64,000 nt of DNA, taken from Ephydatia muelleri (Eukaryota > Porifera > Demospongiae > Spongillida > Spongillidae). Positions 1-10,539 of the stretch are shown here, piece by piece. Numbering within the stretch: the first letter of the stretch is position 1; every line of letters begins with the position of its first letter. The notes under the pieces were generated by a model. The model was not told the origin of the DNA and made no database searches. It was given only the letters and a program-made list of their open reading frames with translations. Made by a program: the position numbers and the translations under genes. The stretch covers positions 1,734,796-1,798,795 of the forward strand of contig JABACO010000008.1 of assembly GCA_013339895.1 (NCBI GenBank). Reading direction: 5' to 3'.

Positions 1-2
1 TG

Positions 3-619
3 TACATCAACTCCAACCTAAAAAATGCCAAACCTGTAGAAATAGCGAGGATAGTGGCAAAACTAGCACCAAGACAGAATGTGAACATTAATGCATTGTG
101 CGCCTCCATTAAGCGTGTGCTTCAAACTATCAATGACATGAAGAAGCATCTTGATAGAGCCTGGGAAGATGTTGTTTTTTTTCTGAAGCTGAAATTTGAT
201 TTACCTTTAAATGAATCAGTGACAAAGAAGCAAAATCCACACGCATCAGCTAGTGTTGTCATGCACACTAGCCAAAGTGGCAGTTCTGGCTCCATAACAT
301 TGAATTCTACATCTGGCTGCACTAAATGTGGGGAAATAAAAACTTCTTTAAGGAAATTGATTGCATCAAATAATGTTCTCAAAGTAAAGCTTCGATTGTT
401 TCCAAGTGTCAAAATGAAAAACCAGTATCTTCAAAAAGCATTAAGAAGGAAGTCCAACATTGAAGATACACTACGTTCTAAATTACTAAGTGCTAAAAGA
501 ACAATTAATACAAACAATTCAAAGATTAACAAGTTGAAACTGGAAAATCTCTCATTAAAACAAGGTCAAGGAAGCGAATCAAGACAGCTAAAACGATCAC
601 TTGTTGCATTAAGATATAA
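3..619 (+). pseudogene. N-terminal part of the uncharacterised element protein
   Basis: The frame is open from the first bases of the window, so the true start lies upstream. The translated segment is rich in Lys, Asn and Ser. It contains a CxxC pair (TKCGEIKTSL, near 330) and then a helical, heptad-like stretch (about 400-590) that looks like a coiled coil. The frame runs directly into the left terminus of the Harbinger element at 620. On the far side, 2,701 onward resumes the same type of Lys/Glu-rich helix, which supports one coding region split by insertion. No function can be assigned to this part. Confidence 0.5.
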
Positions 620-623
620 AGGT

Positions 624-691
624 GGCCATACACTAGGCAACATTTCGGCGCGCAACACGTTGCGCGCCGAAATGTTGCCTAGTGTATGGCC
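624..691. repeat. Hairpin formed by Harbinger terminus and an inverted copy of itself
   Basis: Positions 624-691 are an almost perfect palindrome: the terminal repeat sequence is followed at once by its own reverse complement, through CGGCGCGCAAC/GTTGCGCGCCG. A second short palindrome (GTTGCGTGCAACACGCAAC) follows at about 700-722. Only the left end has the long hairpin; the right end has shorter palindromes at 2,640-2,690. Confidence 0.85.
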
Positions 692-831
692 CTATGTTGC
701 GTGTTGCGTGCAACACGCAACATAGTTCCTGGATTAGAAAGGGTGTCTATTCGGAGCAACATTGTTGCCGCTAACATCAAAGTACCGCCATCCTAAGTGT
801 ATTCATTGCAATTACGTAATTGCCAAATAAG

Positions 832-1392
832 ATGGCTTCTATCAGCGTTAGTAGTGTTGTTTGGACAACGGATTTGATAACTCGCCTTATTGAATTGTAC
901 GAGCAACGGCCGTGCTTGTACAACACAACATTGAAGTCGTATTTCAATCGCGACCAAAGGAACAAAGCAATGGCCGAGTTGACAGCTGCTTTAAAAGCAA
1001 CAGGTAAATTAATTCATAGCAGCTGTAACAGCTAACCACTTTGTGAATAACATTTGCAGGCACCGCACCAAATAATAAGTACAGTAACACGAATATATAT
1101 AGTTTGTTTACATAGATCTTCATGTACTATCCCCACCCCCCCCCCCCCCCCCCCCCCCTCCCGCCGATTATTGTATAAATATTTTTTACCATATCTGCTG
1201 ATAGAATGTGAAGTGAAAGCTAAAATCAAGAGCATCAGGGCTCAGTACACCAGGGAAAAGCAAAAATCCTCTAAAGTGAAAACAGGGACAGGAACAGATG
1301 AGGTGTATGTTTCGAAGTGGCCCCATTTGGAGCAACTGAAGTTTTTGGATGACTTCATCATCACCAAGAAGAGCATATCCAACTTATCAGTG
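832..1392 (+). CDS. Harbinger accessory protein with MADF (Myb/SANT-like) domain
   Basis: Exon 1 (832-1,003) starts at the ATG of MASISVSSVVWTTDLITRL and ends at a GT donor. Exon 2 (1,205-1,392) begins after TGATAG and ends at GTGGTAAG. Together they give about 120 residues. The pattern TDLITRLIELYEQRPCLYN, then YFNRDQRNKAMAELTAAL, then IKSIRAQYTREKQKS is that of a MADF domain. This is the type of DNA-binding partner that PIF/Harbinger elements encode for nuclear import and end recognition of the transposase (family knowledge: NAIF1/Myb-like). The intron contains a 23 bp poly-C run. No continuation past 1,392 is evident, so the protein may be truncated. Confidence 0.7.
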
Positions 1393-1518
1393 GTAAGTAA
1401 AGTATTATATAAAAGCATACCAGTGGATCAGGCTAATGATATATACATCCATATCATATACGTACTCTGTATCATATATCAATCATGGTCACCTACATGC
1501 AGTATAGATACACTGAGG

Positions 1519-2561
1519 TCAAATCATGTCCCATTGCCAAGGTACAGATCCCTCATTAGAAAAATAGAAATCTCTGAAGTGATCTCTTATGTCTTTAGCA
1601 GAATCTGAGTAGCGGTTGCTGCCTTGTTGCACAAGTGGTAGTAGTCCTTGAGGTGCTGGACCTTGTCGCCAGTTACCAGGTAATACTGAATGTGTTTCAG
1701 AATCTTCACTGTCTAGAATTGAAGAAGGAGTGTAGGCACAACGAGCACCAATTCGAGTTCGAAGAAAATTGTGCAGGCTGCAACAGGCTAATGTAATAGC
1801 TTCAACTTTTTCAGGTTTTAAGGCAATTGGCGCCATAAATATTCGGAATCTGTTAGCAAGAATGCCAAATGCATTTTCCACTATTCTGCGAGCTCGACTT
1901 AATCGGTAGTTGAATACACGATTCTGTATTGTTAGTCCTGACAGGCTGTAGGGCTTTAGGAGATAATCCTTAAGTGGAAATGCATCATCAGCTACTATTG
2001 TGTAAGGCATAGGCTGACTCTGTCCAGGTAGTGCTTTACGATTGGGCAGATGCAGGGTGTTGTTTTCAAGAGCAGCATATAAACTACTGTTCTTGAAAAC
2101 ACCTCCATCTGATACCCTACCATTGCAGCCAATGTCAACATATAGAAACTTGTAATCCGCATCAACCAAAGCCAAAAGCACGATGCTGAAGTGATGCTTA
2201 TAGTTGAAGTAGTACGATCCAGTGTTGGCAGGAGGTCTTATGACAATATGTTTGCCATCCAAAGCACCTATGCAATTGAAACAATTCCACTTGTCTCTGA
2301 AAAGCTCAGATACACAAGCCCATTCGACTTCTGTTGATGGCACCTGTATGTATGTGTGTGGAAATATATATGTGAGTGCATGTATATATGTGTGATATCA
2401 TATAGACTATTATGCAAAACGTCTCACACAGATCAATGTGGACGAAGAGGTTAGTGATGTGCATGTGGAAGAACAAGAAGACGACACCCAAAGTGACATG
2501 AATACCAGTTCGACAGCACAATTACAGCAGCACAAACTCCAACGACATCAGCTTCCGCCAT
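1519..2561 (-). CDS. PIF/Harbinger transposase (HARBI1-like, DDE_Tnp_4), internally deleted
   Basis: The main exon (1,519-2,343) encodes about 274 residues with the DDE catalytic residues in order: GALDGKHI (first D), VADDAFPL (second D) and RRIVENAFGILANRFR (E). It ends in SVPWQWDMI, and its C-terminus looks natural. It is preceded by an AG acceptor (ACATACAG, minus strand). A likely first exon starts at the ATG at 2,561 (MAEADVVGVCAAVIVLSN), the usual N-terminus of this family. About 100 residues of the usual central region are missing between them, so an internal deletion is likely. The enzyme would cut and paste the element at 3 bp target sites. Catalytic core intact; full-length function doubtful. 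Confidence 0.85.
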
Positions 2562-2700
2562 AATGAATACCACTAAATTGCCAATGGCAACCTTGTGATG
2601 CGCGCGCAACATGTTGCCTAGTTCTGCATGGTATTGTTGCACGCAACATGTTGCGTGCAACCATGTTGCGCGCAACATGTTGCCTAGTGTATGGCCACCT

Positions 2701-4835
2701 TCAGTACTACAAATCAAAAATCTCCTATAAGATACATGAGCAGAAATGGAAGAAGGAAAATAAGGAATTAAAAGAAAAAATTCGCCTAATGAAAATTGAA
2801 AATGATATGCTTCAATGCAATTTGGAGGAGTGGGTTCGTGAGGAAGAATCTTTAAAATGCATTAACGCTAAAAGTGATGATAAAACATATAATATTGCTT
2901 GTCGTAAAGCTGTCTATTGCTGTTTAGAGTACCATGTGCCAATATATAATTTAAGTCCAGTTATTGAAGGGGTTTTAAGAGAGCTGGCAGGTGTAAAGAT
3001 AACTAGCCTCCCAAACCCATCCACAATTAATTGCTGTGCATATGAATTAGGAGTATAAAGTGACTTACAAGTAGGAGAAATAATGTATATTTACAAAGAT
3101 ATTACACTTTCCTGGGATTCAACTACAGTTAATGGAGACCATGTTAATGAAATACACAAGTGTTGCAGCATCACCTCCTAAATCATACGTGTTAAGTTTA
3201 AAAACAATTGCAGGTGGTACCACAGATGACTATACATCACATATTTGTGAATCAATTCATAATATTGTTACTATGTATGCTGCTTTTCACAGTTTAGATT
3301 ATGTTCACACCAAGTCAACAATAGTTAATAATTTAAAGAATACCTTATGTGATAGAGTTGCTGTTAATCACTGTGTTGTGCAAAGTTTACAGGACAAATT
3401 AGAAATTGAATTATTGGAACTTAAGTGCAACATTCACCCTCTGGATGGCATAGCAAAGAAAAGCAGCAATGTATTGCGCACATATGATAACGACAATAGC
3501 ATAACAAGTGATACCTTTGGCAGGGAGTGCTGTGCTGTAAATTTTATTATAGCGATGAATAAAATGAGATTTAAACAGGGCAAAGGTGATCCTGCTGGAT
3601 TTAAACTATTTTTGAGACAGAATAATATAAAGTCAAGTATTATAGTTCGTTATGTTGGGAATTGTTTCCATGTAATGTTTCATCAAGCTGGTGTGTTGTA
3701 TTATTTACAGGAAAAGCTTTTGATGTATTTAGAAAATGTGTGCAAAAGCAAAACTACTTTAAGGACAGCATTAATAAAAGATTTAAGAAACAAGATTCTA
3801 CTACAGTTAAGAGCACTTGGGCTGATCGGGAAATTGGTCACTGGACCTTGGATGCATTAGTTGTATACAAATCAAGCAATAACAAACCTTGAAAGCAGTA
3901 CATTTATTAAGACTTGTCTACAGAATTTGAATGCCTTAAAGGAATCCATTTACTAGCTTTGCAAGTAAAAACAGATACATTTGGCGTACCGTTGAGTCCA
4001 GACTCTGACGCAGTATTGAAAAAACTACAAACCGCTGAAATTGAAGAGTTGGAAAAGAAAGAATTACATTGTATGCTGTGTTTGCTAATTGGAGGAATAG
4101 TAGATGTGATACAAAAACAACTATATGAATATTATGAAGGAAGTTTGGCACACCTTGATCCATCAATAGCTCAGCAAACACTTTCTGCACCTGTTCATAA
4201 CATGTTCGCTGAACACACTTGGACTCGCAGATTACCTTTTTAGGAAAGCTACAAGTATGAAGGTGGGATTTTTAGATAGTAAAGTTAAAAGTAAGTTAAA
4301 CAAAACACTGCTATGGTTGTGTTCTCTTCCACTGGAAGAACAACATAGGATGGTAACATTTTGTATAAAACAGAGTAAAAAAGTACGATATGCATTCCAA
4401 GTGCATGAGAAAAACATTGCAAGACTGCAAGAGCAACAACAAAAAGTGAAAAATCAAAAGAAGGAAGATACCTTCAGGAGAAGCATTGAAAAAAAGTTAC
4501 GCTGTGTTGTAGAGATGGAGCATAACTTGCTGAATGAGTTTCCTGAACTTTCACCTCATCAAGTAAGTATTATATTAAAAGTTTTGTCAGATACATCCTC
4601 CATACTTGGTCTCTACTTCGAACACCTTTGGTATGTGAACGAGAAGAATGTACTCTATAATGGACATGTAGTAAGTGTGAAACCTTTAACAAAGTCAAAA
4701 GTTTCTAAAGTCATTGTATTCTACTGGAAATCAGATGAAGATGAAGAAGATGGGGAGAACGTTACAATGACAGTATATAGGCTGTTAGCAGATTACATTG
4801 CTGGTGACCTTAACTTAAGTGAACTTAATACATGA
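2701..4835 (+). pseudogene. Core and C-terminal part of the uncharacterised element protein
   Basis: The coding sequence resumes after the Harbinger element with a coiled coil (about 2,705-2,860). Then come a segment near 2,880-3,050 (ACRKAVYCCLEYHVPIYN), a core at about 3,070-3,860 and a C-terminal region to the stop at 4,835. Core hallmarks are SWDSTTVNGDH, IAGGTTDDY, LELKCNIHPLDGIA, NKMRFKQGKGDPAGF and ALGLIGKLVTGPWM. The last part is basic and coiled, then ends in an acidic DEDEEDGE cluster. Several frame breaks show it is no longer translatable as one protein. The copy at 18,900-23,080 repeats the NKMRFKQGKGDP and HVMFHQAGVLYYL blocks. Probably a transposase, by inference only. Confidence 0.5.
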
Positions 4836-5300
4836 ATAATGTTGCATTGTACATAGTGTTGTGTTGTTATAATGGGATATTTGTTTTGCATTGTGTATTA
4901 TTGTACTATTAGTGTGATTTGTGTATATTTCACCACTTTGTACCATAATTCAGTGCATACAGCTATGATACCAATTTGACAGAATAACCTTCCTTAACTT
5001 TAAAACCAATGGTAAGTGTAAATGACTTATAGGAGCAGATTTCAATGCATCTCTCTGTATGTTATGAGTGAGTCATCGTAACTTAACGTTTTGGTTAAGT
5101 CTTTGCACTTAGTTGCATCTCTGCACTGATTATAAACTCAACCGGGACAGTTTTTGTTTCGCGGTTCCCATTAACTCACGTACATTCGCGATCATTTCAT
5201 ATTACATCTTTGGAATAGCGTGGTGCTCGCAACGAAACTAATCACTATAAACATAAGATATCGTTGGAATGTATGTTTTTTGCTCTTTCCAATGGTGTAT
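4836..5300. other. No gene seen; AT-rich sequence after copy A
   Basis: No coding pattern or RNA gene was recognised. It may include the 3' non-coding part of the uncharacterised element, whose end was not located. Confidence 0.4.
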
Positions 5301-5580
5301 ATTATGTGCCTTAAATAACGATTTGAAAAAAATGTCACTGTACCTAACTCTACTTATAAAACGACGCATCATCCGCGTAGTGTAGATTATAGCCAGCTGT
5401 GTTTTTCACACCACTAGCTGAGCTGCTTAATGCCGGCGTGCACCATGCGATCCAAAGGAGCTTTTTGGAAAGGGAAAACTTAGCAGGATGACATTTCTCT
5501 GGTATGAGTGACTCTACGTACGTTGGCAGACACAAAAAATAAGCTTGAAAATATCGAGCGAATGGGGTCCTTTAATTTAT
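5300..5580 (+). repeat. Left member of an inverted repeat pair (partner 9,025-9,270)
   Basis: The segment containing CAGCTGTGTTTTTCACACC and ending near GAATGGGGTCCTTT recurs in inverse orientation at 9,025-9,270. Similarity covers about 250 bp with small indels. The two could be termini of one 3.9 kb composite or two independent insertions of one repeat family. Confidence 0.65.
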
Positions 5581-5599
5581 TCTTGTAGAGTGTATACAC

Positions 5600-5975
5600 T
5601 ATATTAATAATCGGGAGAAAATGACGAATAGGTTATACTGTATGAAAGTTATAAAATGCATCACATTCGAATCGCTATAACATCCGAACGGTTAACTTCT
5701 TATTTTTAACAATTCATATAACACTGTTGCTGTATGCAATAATTATTTTGATGCCTTACAATAGCGTGTCGATGCATGCATGCTGATGTTACGAGGTCCA
5801 ATACTCCGGTTCAAAACCTACACACCTTCAGGTAGAAACGTTCAAATCCGGCGCTTCAAATTCAGTGTGTAAAGTAGATATTTATTTCCTCCGTTCTTAT
5901 TTATCCGTTCACGGTTGCATAGATACATCTGTGCAAAGTAATATACATTTCCCGCTCGCAATTTAAATGTGTAAC
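5600..5975 (-). repeat. Half-unit of the 46.5 kb palindromic MITE family
   Basis: Shared words include ACCTTCAGGTAG, GTTACGAGGTCC, TATCCGTTCACGG and CGCTATAACATCCGAACGG. They occur in the same order as in one arm of the palindrome at 46,492-47,285 and in the copy at 18,258-18,575 (opposite orientation). It is a diverged, single-arm, non-coding copy. Confidence 0.55.
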
Positions 5976-8550
5976 ACAGGTTGAGTCAGCAGCCAAAGAG
6001 TCTGTTCCTTTACAAATGCATGCACTTATATAGGTACAGAATGGATGCACAGCATGTGATATGTGCAGGTCAGGTGAGACATGCCACTAGACAGACAGAC
6101 GCTACATGTCACAAGTCAGCTGAGTTCAGGTATATGGCAGGGCTACAAATGCAACCTGCATTCCATTCTCCTAATCAAAAATAAGTTTTGTTCCCCTATT
6201 CTCCACCCATGCTTTGCCTTCAATGAAACTAGCCTGTATGATGATTATTGTGTAGAAAAAACATGTGTACAGCAATTATCATTCCACAGAAGCACACGAT
6301 AAAGCTCAACACAAGTTAGCAAGTGTCTTGAAGGATACTGAGTAGGACAGCAATTCTCGAAAAATTAGCACACAGCTAGTGGGACACACTTCAGTACATT
6401 TAGTATCATTTCAGTACATTTAGTATCACTGCATAGCATTGTGCTTTTGCTGTTCACCTGCCAAGGCTGCTGACCCTGCTGTCACACTCACTTTAGTTAA
6501 AGTAAGTGGGTTAAGCGTATAGATGTAATGGTAATGACAAAGGCATGCAGCTGGCTTGCCTAGCTACAGGGACCATGCAGAACATCAGTTTGTAGTGTAC
6601 ACCATTAATCACCACTCCCTGCTTCAACTTGTATTGGGCACCAAAACAGGCTTGTCTGCAAGACTCTATACAGAAAGATGTCACAAAGCCTGTTGTAGCA
6701 TATCAGCGTGAAATTCAGAAAGGTCAAGGGGGAGATAGAGCTCAGGTGCTGGAACAACCTGGAGCCATGAAGAAGCATGGGGGAGATGAGGCAGGCAGAA
6801 TTCGTACTTAGTCAGGCAGAGCTAAAGATTGGAAGGGGAGCCTGTATTGATGATTTTCAAGTCCGCTGGTCAGAACTGTTTGGTGGCCTGTGAGTGGAAC
6901 AAGGGAGTTGTAATGTTGTATAGAGCATACAAAGTGTTGGAATTACTTCCAGATGCTGTGAGGGAAGCAAAATATGCTGCTGAAGAGTAGTGGGATAGGC
7001 AAAAAAACCCATGCAAGGCCACCAGTATACTTAAGCTAAGCTGGGCCTGTTGCCAAGCATGGTCTACAGAGGTGCACTCTGTGAAGCAATGCATGGCGAA
7101 CATCATCACCATAAATTCTCAAAGCTTCAGCCACTAACAAAGATCTCACAAGTGTACCAATTTGCAAAAATCATCACACTGACACGGCAATAGCAGGGCA
7201 ACTTGAGGGTCATAATAATAATTATATCATTAAAAAAAACTTGATTACCATAAATAAACATTAAAATTCAAGGACCACGCAAGCAATTCATGGACCAGTA
7301 ATGCCTGAGTATTTTGTACAACCAACTAACAGCAATATAGAATATATTTCAACGGTGTCTATTTTGGTTTGGGTACGCTTACAGACTGGCTGATGGATAG
7401 CAGATATGCATGGCGAGAGAAACTGCCTCTTCCACTAGTTGCCATAGGTTTCTAAGGTTTTGGGAACACATGTCCACCCCCAGTCCTGGCCCTTCTGTCA
7501 GTGGCTGCACGCTTCCTAATTTCAGCTGTGTGGGCTGCAGAGCCCACAGATACTAGCCACATTCAGGGTGGCAGGGGTGACTATGACATCAAAGGCTGCT
7601 GGCATACCTATGTGTCCCAACTCGGAACAAGGTCTGCAGGGCGAGAGTTGATATGGTTTCTGGATAAACCAGACCCCATTTTATCTCTCACTGAAAGATG
7701 GGCACGACAACAAAGATGTCGCGCATATGGTTGTGCCATGCAACCACATCCCCACTACGTCTGTAAGAGGCTGCATGATGACCTAGTGGGTCAAGAATGA
7801 TTTCTGAGCACTCAAATCCTGTTTTTTTTTTGGCTTTACATATGCAGTATTATTTCAATCAGTCATTGTGCACCTTTTAATAAAGAACTTACAACACTAA
7901 AACATAAACAATGCACAAACAAAAACAAACAACTGGCATTGCCTCGTTGGATGCCAACTGACAGATTCTGAAGCAGATACGAGTGTGAAGGACTGGGTAA
8001 TGAGAACAGATCCTTTGCACTTCAATACATGAATACAGGTGATACATTGTTTTCTATTCATTGGAAGCTCTCTATACCATCGACGTGAAGTCTGGATATT
8101 GTGTACCGGGCCTTTGGACTGTTTCCCACAATTGTTTGCATTGATTTGCATAAATATACATGTATAAGGACACACATCTGTGCAAGGGGGGCTCCTGGTT
8201 TTGTGAAATATAAAAGGTGCTAGCTTTGAGCTTAGCTACTGCGCTAGCCGACGTGCGTACTCTTACTGCGGATCGTAACGAGAATGAATTTGCTTCACCT
8301 GTATGACACCTGTCTTAAACGATGGCCCTGAACTTAGTTGTCCTTGTTCTGAGGGACCCGATGCTATCACAGTTTTGAGAGATGCCTTTATACAGTGATC
8401 GTTGAACCGGTCCTAGCCAATATTACAATACTTGATTCTCCGTTAATTTCATTGGTTTAATGCATGAGGACCCATCATTGACGACTGACCGATACAATTA
8501 TTTAGAATCATAACTGCGCATGATAGAAATACTCTGAAGAGCAGCAGCTC
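5976..8550. other. No recognised gene; one unassigned 99-codon frame at 7,501-7,800
   Basis: I recognise nothing in most of this 2.6 kb. A plus-strand open frame at 7,501-7,800 starts at a GTG and has a possible AATAAA signal at about 7,879. It matches no family I know (for example GRGDYDIKGCWHTYVSQLG), and it may be chance or part of an unknown repeat. Confidence 0.3.
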
Positions 8551-8554
8551 TTCG

Positions 8555-8800
8555 CCGAGCCTTCTTCACAGTATCAGTTGACGGAGTCCTGGATCGAGAA
8601 GCAAGCCTTTTCAAACACCTTGCTCGGAAACTTGCTCATAAGTGAGAAAAATAAAACAGTGAAGTATTGGGATGGATCAGAGGACAACTTTCATTTGCAA
8701 TTGTAATAGCGACAAACCTTTGTCTGAGGGGCTCTCGCACCAAATGGAGGGGTGCAATAGGAATGGACGATGGAGCAGGGTTGCCCAGTGTCTTATCTAG
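8555..8800 (+). mobile_element. LINE 3' coding end (RLE-type non-LTR retrotransposon fragment)
   Basis: The translated blocks FFTVSVDGVLDREASLFKHL, then LARKLAHK, then WIRGQLSFAI with LCLRGSRTKW and DDGAGLP match the C-terminal end of the LINE at 19,937-22,843 (VVSVDGLLHREANHFMKRIA, then RLSFSILRSASLCSRGSR). This is a 5'-truncated copy, as is usual for target-primed insertions. It has at least one in-frame stop. Confidence 0.7.
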
Positions 8801-9024
8801 AACTTCAGCCCTAAATCATTATTGTTGTATGTTCGTTATTTATTTATTTATTCATTTTTCTAAGTGTACTATAATTTTTATTCATGCAGTGCATGTATGT
8901 ATTATCTTGTGCTATATAGGTAATCTGCAGTGTACAGTACATGACATGAAAACTGAATCAGAACTGTTCGGTATAACTATGATAATTGTATTGACTATGT
9001 ATACTCTACATGTAATCTAAGTGC

Positions 9025-9270
9025 AATGAAAGGACCCCATTCGTTCGATACTTTCAAGCGCATTCATCTGTGTCTACCCCTAACAAATTAAAAGCCATGC
9101 AGTGATACCAGAGAAATTTCATCCTGTTAAGTTTTTTCCTTTCAAAACACTCGCATGGTGCATGCCGCGGAATGAAGCGCCCTCAGCTGAGATAGGGTGT
9201 GAAAAACACAGCTGGCTAGCTACAATGCTGCGTCGATGTTTAAGTAGAGAAGGCATATTAAAACTTTTGA
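9025..9270 (-). repeat. Right member of the inverted repeat pair with 5,300-5,580
   Basis: It begins with AAAGGACCCCATTC and passes through GGTGTGAAAAACACAGCTGG, the reverse complement of the left member. It ends near CTACTTAAACATCGACGC (minus strand). Confidence 0.65.
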
Positions 9271-9435
9271 CTTGATTGCAATTGTTGCGGAGTGAGTAGT
9301 GAACACTATACATGCATGCTGGTACACCACACCAGGCCGCATCAGATCCCGAATGGTTTATTGTTAATAGGACGGCATTTTTCTAATTATACGTCAAAGA
9401 TCCAATTAAGCGGAGAAAGAGAAATAAATCAATAT

Positions 9436-9620
9436 GTGGCCTTTTAAAACTGTGTGGCCTACGAAAACTATGTGACCTTCGAAAAGTAGGTGACCTTTGA
9501 AAAGTAGGTTTTTTGGCACGAATAACGCATTGACGTGTGGAATATCTAGCACTCGAAAACCATGAGGCCGCGAAAAAGTAGGTGACAGTCGAAAAGCAGG
9601 TGGCCCGCGAAAACCAGTGA
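9436..9620. repeat. Degenerate 18 bp tandem repeats
   Basis: The unit is close to GACCTTCGAAAAGTAGGT, head to tail at 9,439-9,510. It recurs after a spacer at about 9,562-9,620 with GGCC/GACC variants. On minus it reads as an open frame with a six-residue period, but no family is recognised. Possibly a minisatellite inside the neighbouring retroelement fossil. Confidence 0.6.
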
Positions 9621-9659
9621 TTTTTGGCACGGATTCCACACCATAAATTCTTGTGATAT

Positions 9660-9931
9660 TCAACTAAGGTGGTGGTCATTGTGGACGTGACAAGACTCTA
9701 CAGAAGATTTGTTCATGGTTTTATTGGCGCGATATGACAAAGCACATAAAAGAATATGTAAGTACTTGTGAAGTCTGCCAAAAGACCAATCCAAAACTGC
9801 ACAAAGAGGTTCCAGTTCTACATCCAATTGCTGTAAAAGCTGAAGTCTGGCATCAAGTAGGAATTGACCTCGTAGGTCCACTTACGCTCACAAAGAGAGG
9901 AGATAGGTATGTTGGTTTAAACGGCATATGA
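9660..9931 (+). mobile_element. Integrase fragment of a Ty3/gypsy- or Ginger-like element (fossil)
   Basis: The translation shows an integrase-type H2C2 zinc-binding segment (CEVCQK at its end) followed by the start of an rve core (WHQVGIDLVGPL). The piece is short, broken and isolated. The same integrase type is used by LTR retroelements and by Ginger DNA transposons, so the exact family is open. No LTRs were found around it. Confidence 0.65.
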
Positions 9932-10018
9932 ATGTATTACTGTAGCTTTATCCATACAAGTGTTGCAGCTGTATATAGTGATCATTGGGGAAAAAATGGA
10001 CTTAGAATATAAAATGCC

Positions 10019-10317
10019 AACAAGTAAATAAAAACCTTCTCTAACGAGAAAGTTGGTGGGCATATAGGATTGACAATGTTGGTGTAAAAAGCACGGAAAC
10101 AAGTGTGACAGAAATGTTACTGGAAAATTGAAATAGGCCTATATTTAGCCCAGTCACATTTAGGCAGCGCACGCCTGAGAAAATGGGCTAAATATAGTCT
10201 TATTTCAATTTTCCAGTAACATTTCTGTCACACTTGTTTCCGTGCTTTTTACACCAACATTGTCAATCCTATATGCCCACCAACTTTCTCGTTAGAGAAG
10301 GTTTTTATTTACTTGTT
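10019..10317. mobile_element. Foldback element with 134 bp arms
   Basis: Arms 10,019-10,152 and 10,184-10,317 are inverted copies (AACAAGTAAATAAAAACC at the outer ends, TATTTAGCCCA/TGGGCTAAATA at the inner ends). A 31 bp loop separates them and mismatches are few. There is no coding capacity. It looks like a young foldback MITE, and no clear target duplication was found. Confidence 0.85.
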
Positions 10318-10539
10318 TCATAAGTTTTTTTTTCTCCGCGTCAACGAAGCTTCATAACTGTAATGTGATGAGGAACGATGTGCAATGGACAAAATGTCTA
10401 TACCTTACGAACGCTTTGTGCATTGCCCCGACCACAAGTTACTATATAACTTTAATAAATACGTATGTAAAATTAATGTTACAATAACAATAAAATTAAT
10501 AGTGATAAGTGTAGTTGTTTTTGATAAAATAAATAGTTT

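Larger units (their letters stand above)
620..2700. mobile_element. PIF/Harbinger DNA transposon
   Basis: The ends are inverted copies of AGGTGGCCATACACTAGGCA (620 inward, and its complement ending at 2,700). Inside are the two genes typical of PIF/Harbinger: a MADF/Myb-like DNA-binding protein on plus (832-1,392) and a DDE transposase on minus (1,519-2,561). The 3 bp flanks are TAA on the left and TCA on the right, so the expected 3 bp target duplication is imperfect. Subterminal GCGCAACATGTTGC-type repeats are present at both ends. The transposase gene lacks its central part, so this copy is probably non-autonomous. It sits inside the coding region of the older element around it. Confidence 0.9.
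1..4835 (+). mobile_element. Copy A of an uncharacterised transposase-like element
   Basis: A long plus-strand coding region runs from the left window edge to about 4,835 and is interrupted at 620-2,700 by a Harbinger transposon. Its pieces are a Lys-rich N-terminal part, a coiled coil, a conserved core and a C-terminal part ending in an acidic stretch. A second, more damaged copy of the same protein lies at 18,900-23,080, so this is a dispersed repeat. I do not recognise the superfamily with confidence. The core has acidic motifs (SWDSTTVNGDH near 3,115; LCDRVAVNH near 3,350; HPLDGIA near 3,440) that would suit an RNase H-like transposase, but this is inference. The frame is broken in several places beyond the Harbinger insertion. 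The left end lies outside the window and no terminal repeats were identified. Confidence 0.6.

Noticed and set aside
7501-7800. 99-codon plus-strand frame
   Set aside because: Not called as a gene: no recognisable domain, an uncertain start, and repeat-rich surroundings.
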